Below, piece by piece: positions 50,795-59,334 of a DNA stretch of 64,000 nt. How positions within the stretch are numbered: the first letter of the stretch is position 1; each line of letters starts with the position of its first letter. The DNA lies in NCBI GenBank assembly GCA_030522415.1, contig CM060125.1, positions 5,080,401-5,144,400 on the forward strand, written 5' to 3'. Position numbers and translations under genes: made by a program. Below the pieces are notes generated by a model. That model was given only the letters and a program-made list of their open reading frames with translations. It was not told the origin of the DNA and ran no database searches. The stretch comes from Channallabes apus (taxonomy: Eukaryota > Chordata > Actinopteri > Siluriformes > Clariidae).

Positions 50795-52234
50795 AGGAGG
50801 AGGAGGAGCAGATTCAGGGTCCAGGCCAAAATAATAAACAAAATGGTATTTATATTTAGTAGCTAGATTACCGGGAAAAAACAAAAATACACAAACAAAA
50901 ATACAGGTACCTTCCCGGACTCCCTAAACCAAAAACAGTGAAATTATCTACAAATATATACAAAGATCAACCAAACCAAAGGGACAAAGCAATAATCAAA
51001 GTCAATTGGAGGCAAAAAGTCAAAACCAGAATACACAACCAAATATCAAAACGCCAAAATCACAACCTCTTTCCTCTTTCCCGCGTCTCTCTCCGGTTTA
51101 TATATGGTCGCGCTAGTCGATGACGTCACCCTCAGGGCGGAAGCGACTGTGTGGAAGGTCAGGAAGATGACGATTTCAGAAAACTTGGAGTGGAGTCTGG
51201 AGTGGCGCGCGACCAGGACATGATACACACACGCGGCGCAACGGAGCATTTATACAGTATAATATTTGTATTATTTTAGCATTTTCATTCATTTATTTTT
51301 TACTCAGTAGCAAATAAGATTTAAAATGTAGCGAATTACAATACTTCAAACAAAACGTACTTAAGTAAAAGTAAAATTACAGATTTAAAAAATTACTTTA
51401 AAAAGTAGAAATACACAAAAAAAACTACTCAATTACAGTAACGCGAGTAAATGTAATTCGTTACTTTCCACCTCTGATAATAACAATAACTTTGCTAACG
51501 GTAAATAATATTCTACACTACAGACAATAAATCCTCGACGTCACTAATGTTCAGTGAGACGGTTCACGTCAGTAAGTTCCCTGCGTTGTCTCACCCAGGT
51601 GGAGGATCTGTTCCTGACCTTCGCTAAGAAAGCCTCCGCCTTTAACAGCTGGTTTGAGAACGCAGAGGAGGATCTGACCGACCCCGTGAGATGTAACTCT
51701 CTGGAGGAGATCAAGGCTCTGCGCGAGGCCCACGACGCCTTCCGCTCGTCCCTGAGCTCCGCCGAGGCCGACTTCAACCAGTTGGCCGAGCTCGACCGCC
51801 AGATCAAGAGCTACCAGGTGGTGTCCAACCCCTACACCTGGTTCACTATGGAGGCTCTGGAGGAGACCTGGAGGAACCTGCAGAAGATCATTAAGGTAAG
51901 GAGCTACCAACACATCCGACTGATTTATTACCTTCGATGCACGGTTTTAAATCTGAATTTAAGCTGCATGCAGTCCGTATTTATTTCTTGTAGGAGCGTG
52001 AACTGGAGTTGCAGAAGGAGCAGAGGAGGCAGGAGGAGAATGACAAGCTGAGACAGGAGTTTGCTCAACATGCTAACGCCTTCCACCAGTGGCTACAGGA
52101 GACCAGGTAAAGGAAGAGCACTCGGTCCCATCGTCCTACATTCAGCAAACATGGATATTATGCATGCATGTGTGTCGATGTGTAATCATGTTTCCACTGC
52201 TCATGTGCTTCATCGTCAGTGCATGTTTTGTCAT

Positions 52235-52278
<44 letters not shown>

Positions 52279-55200
52279 CGTGTTTTTGGAAGTGGGAGAA
52301 CTCTGAGCTTTCTCAGTCATATTTGCGCTAGGTGTGTTTACATGTGGGTGCTAAATGCTGATGATGTCACTGCTCGATGATGTAACTATATGTTTGTGTC
52401 TCTCTCTCTCTTTTCTACCCCTACCCCCTTTGCCCCCCCCCCCCCCCCCCCCCCCCGCTCTCTCGCTGCCTGTCCTGATGCTTGGGATCGCTTTTCTAAT
52501 CAGGACATATCTTCTGGATGGGTTAATATCACTTTTTTTTTTCCTCCATATCTTCTATAGTTTTTTTTTTTTCTGTGCTTATGTGTTTGAGTGAGATTGT
52601 GTATGTAGGAATATTTGTAATAAGTGCTTAGAATGCAGGTGTTTCCAAGGTAAAGACTTTTTGAAGAACACTCAGGAGTAGTTCAGATGTAAATCATGAT
52701 TAAACAAAAAAATTTCAAGGTAAACCGTACTTTATTAACTAAAGCTGTAGCCGATCAGTTGAGACAAGTTTCTTTGATTTGCACTGGACCTTACGGCTAT
52801 TTTAGCGCATCAAGCTAAACTGGAGGCTTTGACGCCGAGGCTTCTTTTACAAATTAGTTACGGTAACTAATTTGCCTCATTGCTCCAGCAAAAACATGTC
52901 TACACTGAGCGACTACATTTGGAATAATGTGACATTATGTTCATTTACTTTTAGGCAGATCAGTTGTTTGATTTCTTCCCCTGTGTTTTTAATTTCTTGA
53001 TTTGTTTATGCTATATAATTGTCATTCCTCCCTCTTTCCCTGCTCCTGGTCTGTGAATAGCATAGCCTATCGTCGGGTTATCCAAGTCTATCAGTATGAA
53101 GTCGATGATGATCTTTCTGGAAGGTTTTCTTTCCATTTTGATTCCCTCATCAGTCCCACTCCCCCAACCCCCCCCCCCCCCACCACCACCACCACCACGC
53201 CCTCACCCACCCATCAATTGGGTTTCCTCCTCATCATGCACTTTGAGTCTAAAACCCACTATTTGAGCTGTGCGTGTGCTCAGTCTTCTCTACTAACCCA
53301 CCGTGATGTGGCCATGAGGCAAGCAGATGGACCGTTCAGCTTCCTAATCCTGCAGAGCCTGGCTCGACTCCAGCACAGTCACAGAGCATTATTACACCCT
53401 TTTTTTTGTTCTTTTGGAAAGGGGCGGAAAAACCTTCACACACTAGATTCAGGGCTGGAAACTGCAAACAGGACTTTCAAAAAGTCGATTCAATCCTAGT
53501 GACATCTGTATTTAAGGCATCGTATTTTAGAGGTCTTGTTTGTTCTATGCAAATTTATCAATTTAATTTCCTATTTTTGGACTATCCTGCCTTCTTAAGG
53601 AATTTAAAATGTACGCTTTCCTGTATGCTAACTATGCAAATGAGAAGTCCTCAAATGGAGGTTAGTCTGATGTTTAGTGCGGCATTGGTCTTGCAGGACA
53701 AACTGGAAGAGAAACAGTAAATAAAAGAACATGTGGAAACGAAGCACAAAGGAAGGTTTACATTTTGTTGGTCGTCATTAAAGATGCATTAATTTAATCC
53801 TCGAACATCATGAAGAATGTAAATTCTTTGTGAACACCTGACCTTCACACCCGTATATGGGCCAACTTCTCTAAGCCGTTACTACAACGTTTGTAGCTGA
53901 CAGATGTATGAAATGTGTTGATTGTGTGACGGCTAAATCTCACTAACGCACTCGTAGCTGAATGAGCGCACACACTCCCAGTCATGACCCAAAATCGTCC
54001 TCAGAAGAGTAAACGTTATTGTAACAGCAAATAATGTGCTGTTCAGGTGTCAACAAACTTTTGACTCTATAGTGGTGGTATGATTTAAACATCATGCTAG
54101 TTCTTCACTGTGGAACGGCAAAGAGCGTAGGGACTGTAGCAAACGCAGGAGAAACAGTAAACCTCTTTACACCTCTAGAGGGCACCATTTCGTGGGAAAT
54201 AAAACCTCCTGCTTACATTTTATACTCTATAACAAAGCGTTGTATCTTAAAACCCATAGTGTACTTTTTAATTAGAAAACATTATTGCAATTAATTTTAA
54301 CACATTATAAACACGATCAGTTTCTGGCCCTGCTGCCTGTGGCATGGATACGAGCACAGATATGAGCCTCCGTTAGCATGACCTGAGTGGCTGTTCTGGG
54401 TGCAGCAGTCTGGAATGGCTTTCTAGTGTGGGCAAGTGCTACAGGAGACAGGAAATGAGGTTTTGTCAGTAGTATTAGCGTTGCTGCTGTGCTAACGCTG
54501 TACGGACTGTAGGGTTACACTAGCAGGAGGTAGTGATGATTGATGTGACGTTGTATTGAGAATCTGCGGTTGTGGCCTCCTCTCATTACTGTGTGTGTGT
54601 TCGGGCAGGTCCTGTATGGTGGAAGAGTCTGGAACTCTGGAATCTCAGCTAGAGGCCACAAAGGTGAGTGACATCATCAACAAGGTTTTGATATAAAACA
54701 GGATATGAGCAACTAAAATAATTTGCTTTAAAATCAAAACATTTTCATTCTCATTACGTCTTAACACTCGTGTGTGTGTACATCAGCGTAAGCACCAAGA
54801 GATCCGTGCCATGCGCAGCCAGCTGAAGAAGATTGAGGATCTGGGTGCGGCCATGGAGGAGGCCCTGATCCTGGACAACAAGTACACGGAGCACAGCACG
54901 GTAGGCCTGGCGCAGCAATGGGATCAGCTGGACCAGCTGGGCATGAGGATGCAGCACAACCTGGAGCAGCAAATCCAAGCCAGGTATTACACATGCACAC
55001 ACTGACACTGTTCAGGATCGTTTATATGTAGAGCTGCTCCACACAGTGTGAATGTCCAAGTACTGATAAACACACTCAATTCCTCCACAGAAACACGACA
55101 GGAGTCACAGAGGAGGCCCTCAAGGAGTTCAGCATGATGTTCAAGTGAGTACAAAATTAAAAATCAATACTTAAAAAAAAATAAGTTTTCTAGTTAAAGT

Positions 55201-56705
55201 TTTTTGTAGCTGAATATCCATATCCTAATGTTTTACTTTTATCAAAAGAGCCCTATTGTGTTACAAACATTCTTACTCATTTGTCAATTCAGATTTGAAC
55301 AGAGTGATTAGTTAAAACAATTGGACTGAAATTGAGCTGTTTTTACACTACATTTTCAATTTACTAAATCCTTTTCCCCCTCTGCTTCTCATTTCTCACT
55401 CCAGACACTTCGACAAAGAGAAATCTGGTCGTCTGAATCACCAGGAGTTCAAATCCTGCCTGCGCTCGCTGGGCTACGACCTGCCCATGGTGGAGGAAGG
55501 AGAACCAGACCCGGAGTTCGAGTCCATCCTGGACACGGTGGATCCCAACAGGTGACCGGCCGAGTGCCAGCCTTCCGACTCCGCCACGACACGTGTGTTC
55601 GCTCAGGAGCTCATCACCTCGTTTCTGTTTTTGCAGGGACGGCAACGTGTCCTTGCAGGAGTATATGGCGTTCATGATCAGCCGCGAGACAGAGAACGTC
55701 AAGTCTAGTGAGGAGATCGAGAGTGCTTTCCGTGCGCTCAGTGCTGAGAACAAACCGTACGTCACCAAGGAGGAGCTCTACCAGGTACGTCATACACCTG
55801 CTTTTATGCTCTCATGCTGCATGTATGAAGGTGAAGATATTAAACCACATGGAGGCGCTATACATTACTCTACAATCCTTCTGTGATTTCTGAATTTCTG
55901 ATTTTGCTTGGTTGAATTTCAGTTCTATCTACAACTTATTTTCCCGGTTATATTTTCCACAAAGTTTCAGTAAAGCGGTCCATGCCCTGTAGTCGTCTCT
56001 CACTCACTTTTGGCAAATGAACCATGTTTGTTTCTTAATGTCTTACAAGTACATTCGAAAACATTCTTAGCCTAAACTGCTGTTTTATACTCGATGCCAC
56101 AACTTCCTGATATTAACTGATGATGATGATGATGTGACCCAGACTGTGAAAACCAAGTCATTTTTGTGGTTCACGATTCTCTACATAAAACCATAGTTTT
56201 TCACAGACTGGGTCACATATAGTCAAACTGCACATCTCTTACCCAGGCATGTGTTCTTATAGAGTGTTGTATTAGTTAACTGTCTCTAAGGCAAGTCAGA
56301 GCCCTGTACAGGTATTGGTTACACTTTGTTTTATTAATGTAATGTTTATACCACAGAAACACATTTCAAAAAGCTGTTTTTATTGTAACATAAATGTTCA
56401 CATATCACCAGTGTTACAGTTATGGGTTTTCTTGTAAATGCTTGAAGTGAAAGCTACTATGATAAATTTCATGGCTATATTTAACTTTTTTGTCTATTTG
56501 CAGTATAGAGTCAGTGTTAATGTAATTAAATAACCAGATTGATTAAATGTTTTTTTTTTTTCCTCTCTCTCCACTGCAGAACCTCACCAAGGAACAGGCT
56601 GATTATTGCATCTCGCACATGAAGCCGTATTTAGACAGTAAAGGTCGTGAGCTCCCGTCCGCCTTCGACTTTGTGGAGTTCACGCGCTCGCTTTTCGTCA
56701 ACTGA
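31516..56705 (+). CDS. sptan1: Alpha-II spectrin (non-erythroid alpha spectrin), complete
   Basis: ATG 31519, TGA 56703-56705; 2449 residues without optional exons. Exons: 31516-31755, 33045-33170, 33934-34074, 34382-34662, 34784-34928, 35042-35196, 35396-35531, 35647-35748, 35986-36123, 36211-36321, 36429-36506, 36614-36769, 36875-37079, 37211-37392, 37526-37769, 37870-37992, 38181-38398, 38486-38578, 38675-38809, 38915-39063, [39797-39856], 40410-40608, 40756-40860, 41032-41064, 41170-41205, 41422-41469, 42790-42881, 43006-43150, 43422-43603, 43840-43939, 44024-44221, 44330-44476, 44580-44683, 44773-44935, [45322-45336], 47400-47531, 47668-47805, 47887-47991, 48084-48292, 48384-48504, 48590-48711, 48797-48929, 49105-49203, 49281-49440, 49528-49604, 49946-50155, 51599-51895, 51994-52106, [52504-52521], [53061-53123], 54609-54663, 54787-54983, 55091-55144, 55405-55551, 55637-55784, 56580-56705; brackets mark cassettes. 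The protein pairs with beta-spectrin to crosslink actin beneath the plasma membrane. Near-identity to vertebrate SPTAN1 throughout, SH3 insert and EF-hands exclude erythroid SPTA1. Confidence 0.97.
34382..38578 (+). CDS. sptan1: sptan1 spectrin repeats before the SH3 domain
   Basis: Sixteen exons encode about residues 169-957. They hold the series of ~106-residue three-helix spectrin repeats, seen by the recurrent Trp in the first helix (for example [57 protein letters not shown]) and by the recurring pattern of G-K/R-D-L followed by LL-K-K-H. Exon borders do not follow repeat borders, as usual for alpha spectrins. Reading phase is continuous across all junctions. Confidence 0.93.
35271..35331 (-). 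mobile_element. SINE head fragment in a sptan1 intron, reverse
   Basis: On the - strand it reads AGGGGTAGCTTAGCGGTTAC, GGCATCGGACTATGGGTTC and GGAAGGTCCCAGGTTCAAAT, a tRNA-like head with boxes A and B. No body or tail follows. It lies in the short intron 35197-35395, about 65 bp from the next acceptor. Confidence 0.65.
38675..39063 (+). CDS. sptan1: sptan1 SH3 domain exons
   Basis: Exons 38675-38809 and 38915-39063 encode residues about 958-1052. The SH3 fold is clear: [17 protein letters not shown] with the ALYDY motif, [11 protein letters not shown], the DWWKVEV strand split at the exon junction, and [12 protein letters not shown]. This is the SH3 domain inserted in spectrin repeat 9/10 of alpha spectrins, which binds Pro-rich partners. 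The second exon ends in phase 2 (CA|G), which lets the next 60-nt exon be included or skipped without a frame change. Confidence 0.95.
39797..39856 (+). CDS. sptan1: sptan1 alternative 20-residue exon after SH3 (SH3i type)
   Basis: A 60-nt exon between TGTGGCAG and GTGAGTAG encodes [19 protein letters not shown] and completes codons on both sides. The mammalian alternatively spliced insert at this place begins [20 protein letters not shown] from memory, so this is its orthologue. Skipping joins CA|G TAC in frame. Two TGCATG motifs (40170-40175, 40236-40241) lie in the downstream intron, which fits neuron- or muscle-type control by Rbfox proteins. That regulation is inference. Confidence 0.88.
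40410..42881 (+). CDS. sptan1: sptan1 exons around the protease/calmodulin segment
   Basis: Exons 40410-40608, 40756-40860, 41032-41064 (33 nt), 41170-41205 (36 nt), 41422-41469 (48 nt) and 42790-42881 encode about residues 1052-1222. The three small exons are all phase 0 and a multiple of three. They encode [23 protein letters not shown] and [16 protein letters not shown]. By alignment from memory with mammals, this is the flexible loop that holds the calpain site, the caspase site and the calmodulin-binding helix. The helix (SPWKSIRLAV...NFNTIK) is conserved. The calpain dipeptide Tyr-Gly is not. Confidence 0.9.
41777..41863. repeat. Short inverted-repeat element in sptan1 intron
   Basis: AGAGCCCTAGATAGC at 41777-41791 is perfectly complementary to GCTATCTAGGGCTCT at 41849-41863, enclosing 57 bases. 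The right arm is followed by TTAA, the left arm is preceded by CATT. It may be a tiny piggyBac-like MITE, but the left TTAA is not intact. Confidence 0.5.
43006..44935 (+). CDS. sptan1: sptan1 middle spectrin repeats
   Basis: Seven exons (43006-43150, 43422-43603, 43840-43939, 44024-44221, 44330-44476, 44580-44683, 44773-44935) encode about residues 1223-1569. Motifs include [57 protein letters not shown] and [19 protein letters not shown]. The last exon ends at NIQ in phase 0, exactly where the five-residue microexon can be added. A 29-base T-run (44522-44550) precedes the acceptor of exon 44580. Confidence 0.92.
45322..45336 (+). CDS. sptan1: sptan1 15-nt microexon encoding LSKLL
   Basis: CTGTCCAAACTACTG sits between TTATTTTTAG and GTAAGTGG, and encodes exactly LSKLL in phase 0. 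Mammalian SPTAN1 has an optional LSKLL insert at the same place, before [20 protein letters not shown]. The exon is isolated: 386 bp from the upstream exon and about 2.06 kb from the next. Microexons of this size are typically neuron- or muscle-enriched in vertebrates, but that is not shown here. Confidence 0.88.
45902..46687. mobile_element. piggyBac-type MITE with TTAA target sites
   Basis: A 786-bp element bounded by TTAA at 45898-45901 and 46688-46691. The termini are CACTAGAAGCGCCG on the left and CGGCGCTTCTGGTG on the right, an imperfect 14-bp inverted repeat. TTAA duplication is the hallmark of piggyBac elements. Just inside the left end is the palindrome GCGGTCATTTGACCGC, with a related GCGGTCAAAACGACCG near the right end. 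There is no transposase frame. It lies in the intron between the LSKLL microexon and exon 47400. Confidence 0.85.
47400..52106 (+). CDS. sptan1: sptan1 distal spectrin repeats
   Basis: Thirteen exons, 47400-47531 to 51994-52106, encode about residues 1570-2208. They begin [20 protein letters not shown] and include [77 protein letters not shown] and the long exon 51599-51895 with [20 protein letters not shown]. The C-terminal repeats pair side by side with beta-spectrin in the family. Exon 51994-52106 ends in phase 2 at QWLQETR, just before two optional exons. Confidence 0.92.
50160..50197. repeat. (AC)n microsatellite at a splice donor
   Basis: The CA repeat begins five bases after the donor of sptan1 exon 49946-50155. 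It likely varies in length between individuals. Confidence 0.93.
50323..51476. mobile_element. hAT-type MITE of the CAGAGGTGGAAAG family
   Basis: A 1154-bp element starting CAGAGGTGGAAAGAGTAATA and ending GTTACTTTCCACCTCTG, flanked by a perfect 8-bp duplication ATAATAAC at 50315-50322 and 51477-51484. The subterminal parts are rich in ACTTAAGTA- and TACTCAAGTA-like repeats. The middle holds an (AC)n run (50763-50793) and unrelated-looking sequence that could be a nested insertion. It lies in the sptan1 intron between exons 49946-50155 and 51599-51895. Confidence 0.9.
52236..52277. repeat. (GT)n microsatellite
   Basis: About 20 GT units in the intron that precedes the TYLLDG exon. Long UG repeats in RNA can bind CELF and TDP-43 type proteins, which would be relevant to the nearby alternative exons, but this is inference. 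Confidence 0.93.
52434..52456. repeat. Poly-C tract upstream of the TYLLDG exon
   Basis: A run of about 23 C residues ends ~48 bases before the 18-nt exon. It forms part of an unusually C-rich polypyrimidine tract. Confidence 0.93.
52504..52521 (+). CDS. sptan1: sptan1 18-nt alternative exon encoding TYLLDG
   Basis: GACATATCTTCTGGATGG lies between TTTTCTAATCAG and GTTAAT. Joined to AG from the previous exon and G TCC from the next, it gives R-TYLLDG-S in frame, the optional six-residue insert known from mammalian SPTAN1. A C-run (about 52434-52456) lies upstream and T-runs lie downstream of the weak GTTAAT donor. Being 18 nt long, it can be skipped without changing frame. Confidence 0.88.
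53061..53123 (+). CDS. sptan1: sptan1 63-nt alternative exon (21-residue, cardi+ type)
   Basis: An exon of exactly 63 nt between GTGAATAG and GTTTTC encodes [15 protein letters not shown] then DDDLSG when joined to the preceding AG. It keeps frame whether included or skipped. Size and position in the last spectrin repeat, just before the EF-hand region, fit the 21-residue alpha-II-cardi+ insert described in mammalian heart. The peptide identity with that insert is from memory. A C/CAC-rich tract follows its donor (53159-53200). Confidence 0.82.
53818..54074. mobile_element. Tc1-like MITE remnant in sptan1 intron
   Basis: The left side reads GTGAACACCTGACCTTCACA then CCCGTATATGGGCC; the right side TCAGGTGTCAACAAACTTTT then GACTCTATAGTG. 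These are the two inverted ends of a familiar fish Tc1-like MITE. The interior keeps GCTGAATGAGCGCACACACT and AGAAGAGTAAACGTTATTGT, as in related copies. It is decayed. Confidence 0.65.
54609..56705 (+). CDS. sptan1: sptan1 C-terminal exons with calmodulin-like EF-hands
   Basis: Six exons (54609-54663, 54787-54983, 55091-55144, 55405-55551, 55637-55784, 56580-56705) encode the end of the last repeat and the EF-hand domain, about residues 2208-2449. The first loop is in [15 protein letters not shown], with D, S and E at ligand positions. The second is [13 protein letters not shown], a canonical calcium loop. A third, non-canonical EF region follows ([26 protein letters not shown]). The protein ends [10 protein letters not shown]. 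In the family this domain sits beside the actin-binding domain of beta-spectrin and modulates actin binding. Confidence 0.95.
56132..56218. mobile_element. Short palindromic MITE in last sptan1 intron
   Basis: ATGTGACCCAGACTGTGAAA at the left pairs with TTTCACAGACTGGGTCACAT at the right with a single mismatch. About 47 bases lie between. The sequence has the form of a short hairpin MITE. Confidence 0.7.
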
Positions 56706-57014
56706 TCCCTGCCCCTTCGCCTGCCAGTGACCAATCGGGATGCGTTTCCCCTCGAGCACCAACACGGCTGAATTGCATGAACCTAACGTTAGCCTTCTCT
56801 TTAGCACTCTGTATCTTTATCTATAGGAACCTGGTTCACTCTGAGCTGATCTCACACACTCTTTCTCTGTGCTTCACTCACTCTAGCGTAGTGTGTGTGT
56901 GTGCGTGTTATTCTGTGGTTGTGTTTCCTGTTTAAGTGCTTCGCTTGATTTAGAGAAATCTATACACTCGATGAGCTATGCTGTAACACCGCTCGTAATT
57001 CTGCAGTGTGCATT

Positions 57015-57020
57015 AATAAA
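57015..57020 (+). terminator. sptan1: sptan1 polyadenylation signal
   Basis: AATAAA at 57015-57020 lies about 310 bp after the stop codon and is followed by GT- and T-rich sequence at 57046-57084. This is the clear candidate for the 3' end of sptan1. Confidence 0.75.
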
Positions 57021-57347
57021 CGCTACTGATTAGATCTGGTGACCATAATGTGTGTCCTGGGGTGTTTTTTTTTTTGTGTGTGTGAGACATGACGTTAAAA
57101 CATTAGTCATCATATTCCCAGAAAAGAAAACCAGCATGTGTAGAACAACTAGTCTGGTTTTAATTTTAATACGATCTTTTCTTCAGTTTAAGCTGATCAA
57201 ACTTTTGTGAGACAGTAGTTGTAGCCTTTTTATTTATTCTGGTCTTAGAGAAATTATTGAGCATGGTTGTCTGCCTAAATACTTTACATGACAGATTAAA
57301 ATTGCTAAGTATAAATGCATATAAAAGTGTACTCGTGGTTGTCGCTG

Positions 57348-57353
57348 TTTATT
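57348..57353 (-). terminator. dync2i2: Candidate dync2i2 polyadenylation signal
   Basis: AATAAA on the - strand about 106 bp after the stop codon. Two further copies at 57229-57238 are alternatives. Confidence 0.5.
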
Positions 57354-57458
57354 TAGAATGAAAAAATGACTTTGATGTCACAATGAGGATTTGCTGTCCT
57401 CTTGATTTGTTTAGCATCACCTGTCTCCATTCTGGATTCCACCTTGCAGTCTTGTGTC

Positions 57459-59334
57459 TCACTCGGGTACATCATCGGCAAGCTGTTGCAGCACGGCGCT
57501 CTCTCTGGCCCGCTGCTCTGTGAACTCGGCACTCAGCTGCCAGATCTTCACCGTACCGTCTGCGTTCCCCACTGCCAGGAGCTGCTGCTGGTTGAACTCC
57601 ACACACAGAGCGCGCTGACCCCCGGTGTCCAGCTCGATGCTGGCCGCGGGTCTGACGCACTTCTGACCCAAATCGAACACCTGCAACACACCTGGGGTAC
57701 AAACGAGTAACGTCTCTATTGCAAAAAGAACAAAGCCATTTTATCCTACCACAAAGTGATGTAAGGCTATATGGTTTTAATGTTAAAGAATTACATCACA
57801 TTGGTTTATAAGCTGAGCGTAAAACCAGCATTTTTATTCTTCAAAATAATTACGCTGCCTTCAAGACAGCACTTTGTATGATTTTAAGGTCTAATAGAAG
57901 GCATTAAACTCTACACTGTTAATGCTTTGCTGCAGAAATGTTTTTCCACATGGGCCTGATGAGTTTACGTACGGCGGTTTCTTTAACGTTCTTGTGAACC
58001 TTGTTTAATGAAAAAAGGCTGATGAGGAAATTGTTTATCTGCTATAATATTAGTTACAACAGGTGTTAACAGTTTTATCATCAGTCCACAACATACATTG
58101 TAACTATAACTCAATAAGGAGGACAACACTTGCTAATGTATCCTAGCTACCGTAACAACTCATTAACATGGATCACTACAGGTGATCTCTTGCAGGTTTT
58201 ACTCGCACTACATCACTCTGCTTCACGATTTGACCCACCTTGTCCAGTGACCGCAACGAACACTAGGGGCCGAACAGGTGACCACCGCACTCCAAACACA
58301 TACGAGTCAGAAACACGCAGGGACATCAGGGGACCCGGCTGCAGGACACTGTGGACATGTGCCAAGCCATCTGTCCCCACACTCACAAACAGGTTCCTAA
58401 AGTGAGCAGAGGAACATGATGGGTGTGTGCATTTATTAACAGAGCTTTATTAGGTCATTAATCACTAAAACTGACCTGTGGAAGGGCGAGAAGTGGAGCG
58501 ACTGGACCGGACCGGCTCGTGGAGAGAAGGAGAACTGTGCAGGAGCACGTAGTGTTACACTCTCACCATTAGGGGGCACAGCTGCCACTGTCTGACTGCT
58601 GAAGGAACACTTGAGCACCAGACCCCCCTCGGTGCCCACCAGGAACATGTCCGTGTCCCAGGTTGAGAGCGCCAGAGAGGTCACACCTACAGCTGTGTCA
58701 CCTCTCACCTGTCAAAAATAGAGACTAGAGATATGTGTGTATAATCACAAAACGTTGCATTGCAATGTCATTGTCTCAAAGCAGCTTCACCAAATGAAAA
58801 GAAATTTTTGTCAAAACTACGACTAAGTGGTTTGCTGACCATATTGCTGATATAAACTGCTTGCTTGACTGGCCAGCCAACTCACCTGACATGAACACCA
58901 CAAAGAAGCTAGGTATTGCTAGGTAAAAAGACGATAAACGCTGCATTGATGCAGTAATTATTGCTAAAGAAGCCTTGGCAAAGTATTGAGTGCATGAATG
59001 AACATACTTTTAAGAAGTTGGACATTCCACTGTTGTAAATCCTTTTTTGATATAACTTACATAAGACTGCATCTGTACACCGCATATGTGACCGCCATAC
59101 ATACACAAATAAATGTCTCGTATAATAATAATAATACATTTGTGATGTTTTTTCTATGACACTTACCCTGCTGGCTGATTTGCTCAGGGGGAGCTGCTGT
59201 CTGACGAGAGCAAATCCAGCAGTTAGGGTTAGTTTACCTTCTGCTCCACCTACACTCCATCGCAGAATTCGGCCTCCTGAGCATGCACTTACAACTGCCA
59301 TCTCTCCTCGACGAGGCCCTGGGACCCACTTCAC
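57459..59334 (-). CDS. dync2i2: dync2i2 C-terminal WD40 exons
   Basis: Exons 59334-59167, 58708-58476, 58396-58239 and 57691-57459. They encode the last blades, seen by [67 protein letters not shown] and [16 protein letters not shown]. Conserved WD-type dipeptides appear as RW, TW, VH and IW. The tail [20 protein letters not shown] ends a few residues later, close to the mammalian C-terminus. Confidence 0.9.

Larger units (their letters stand above)
56706..57458. other. Convergent 3' region of sptan1 and dync2i2
   Basis: Only 753 bp separate the two stop codons. The sptan1 3' UTR ends near the AATAAA at 57015. For the opposite strand, TTTATT (AATAAA on the - strand) occurs at 57348-57353, 57233-57238 and 57229-57234. 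The dync2i2 3' UTR is therefore short, or the transcripts overlap. Confidence 0.7.

Noticed and set aside
53002..53499. 165-codon + strand frame
   Set aside because: Only 53061-53123 is supported as an exon; the remainder is intron with C- and CAC-rich repeats.
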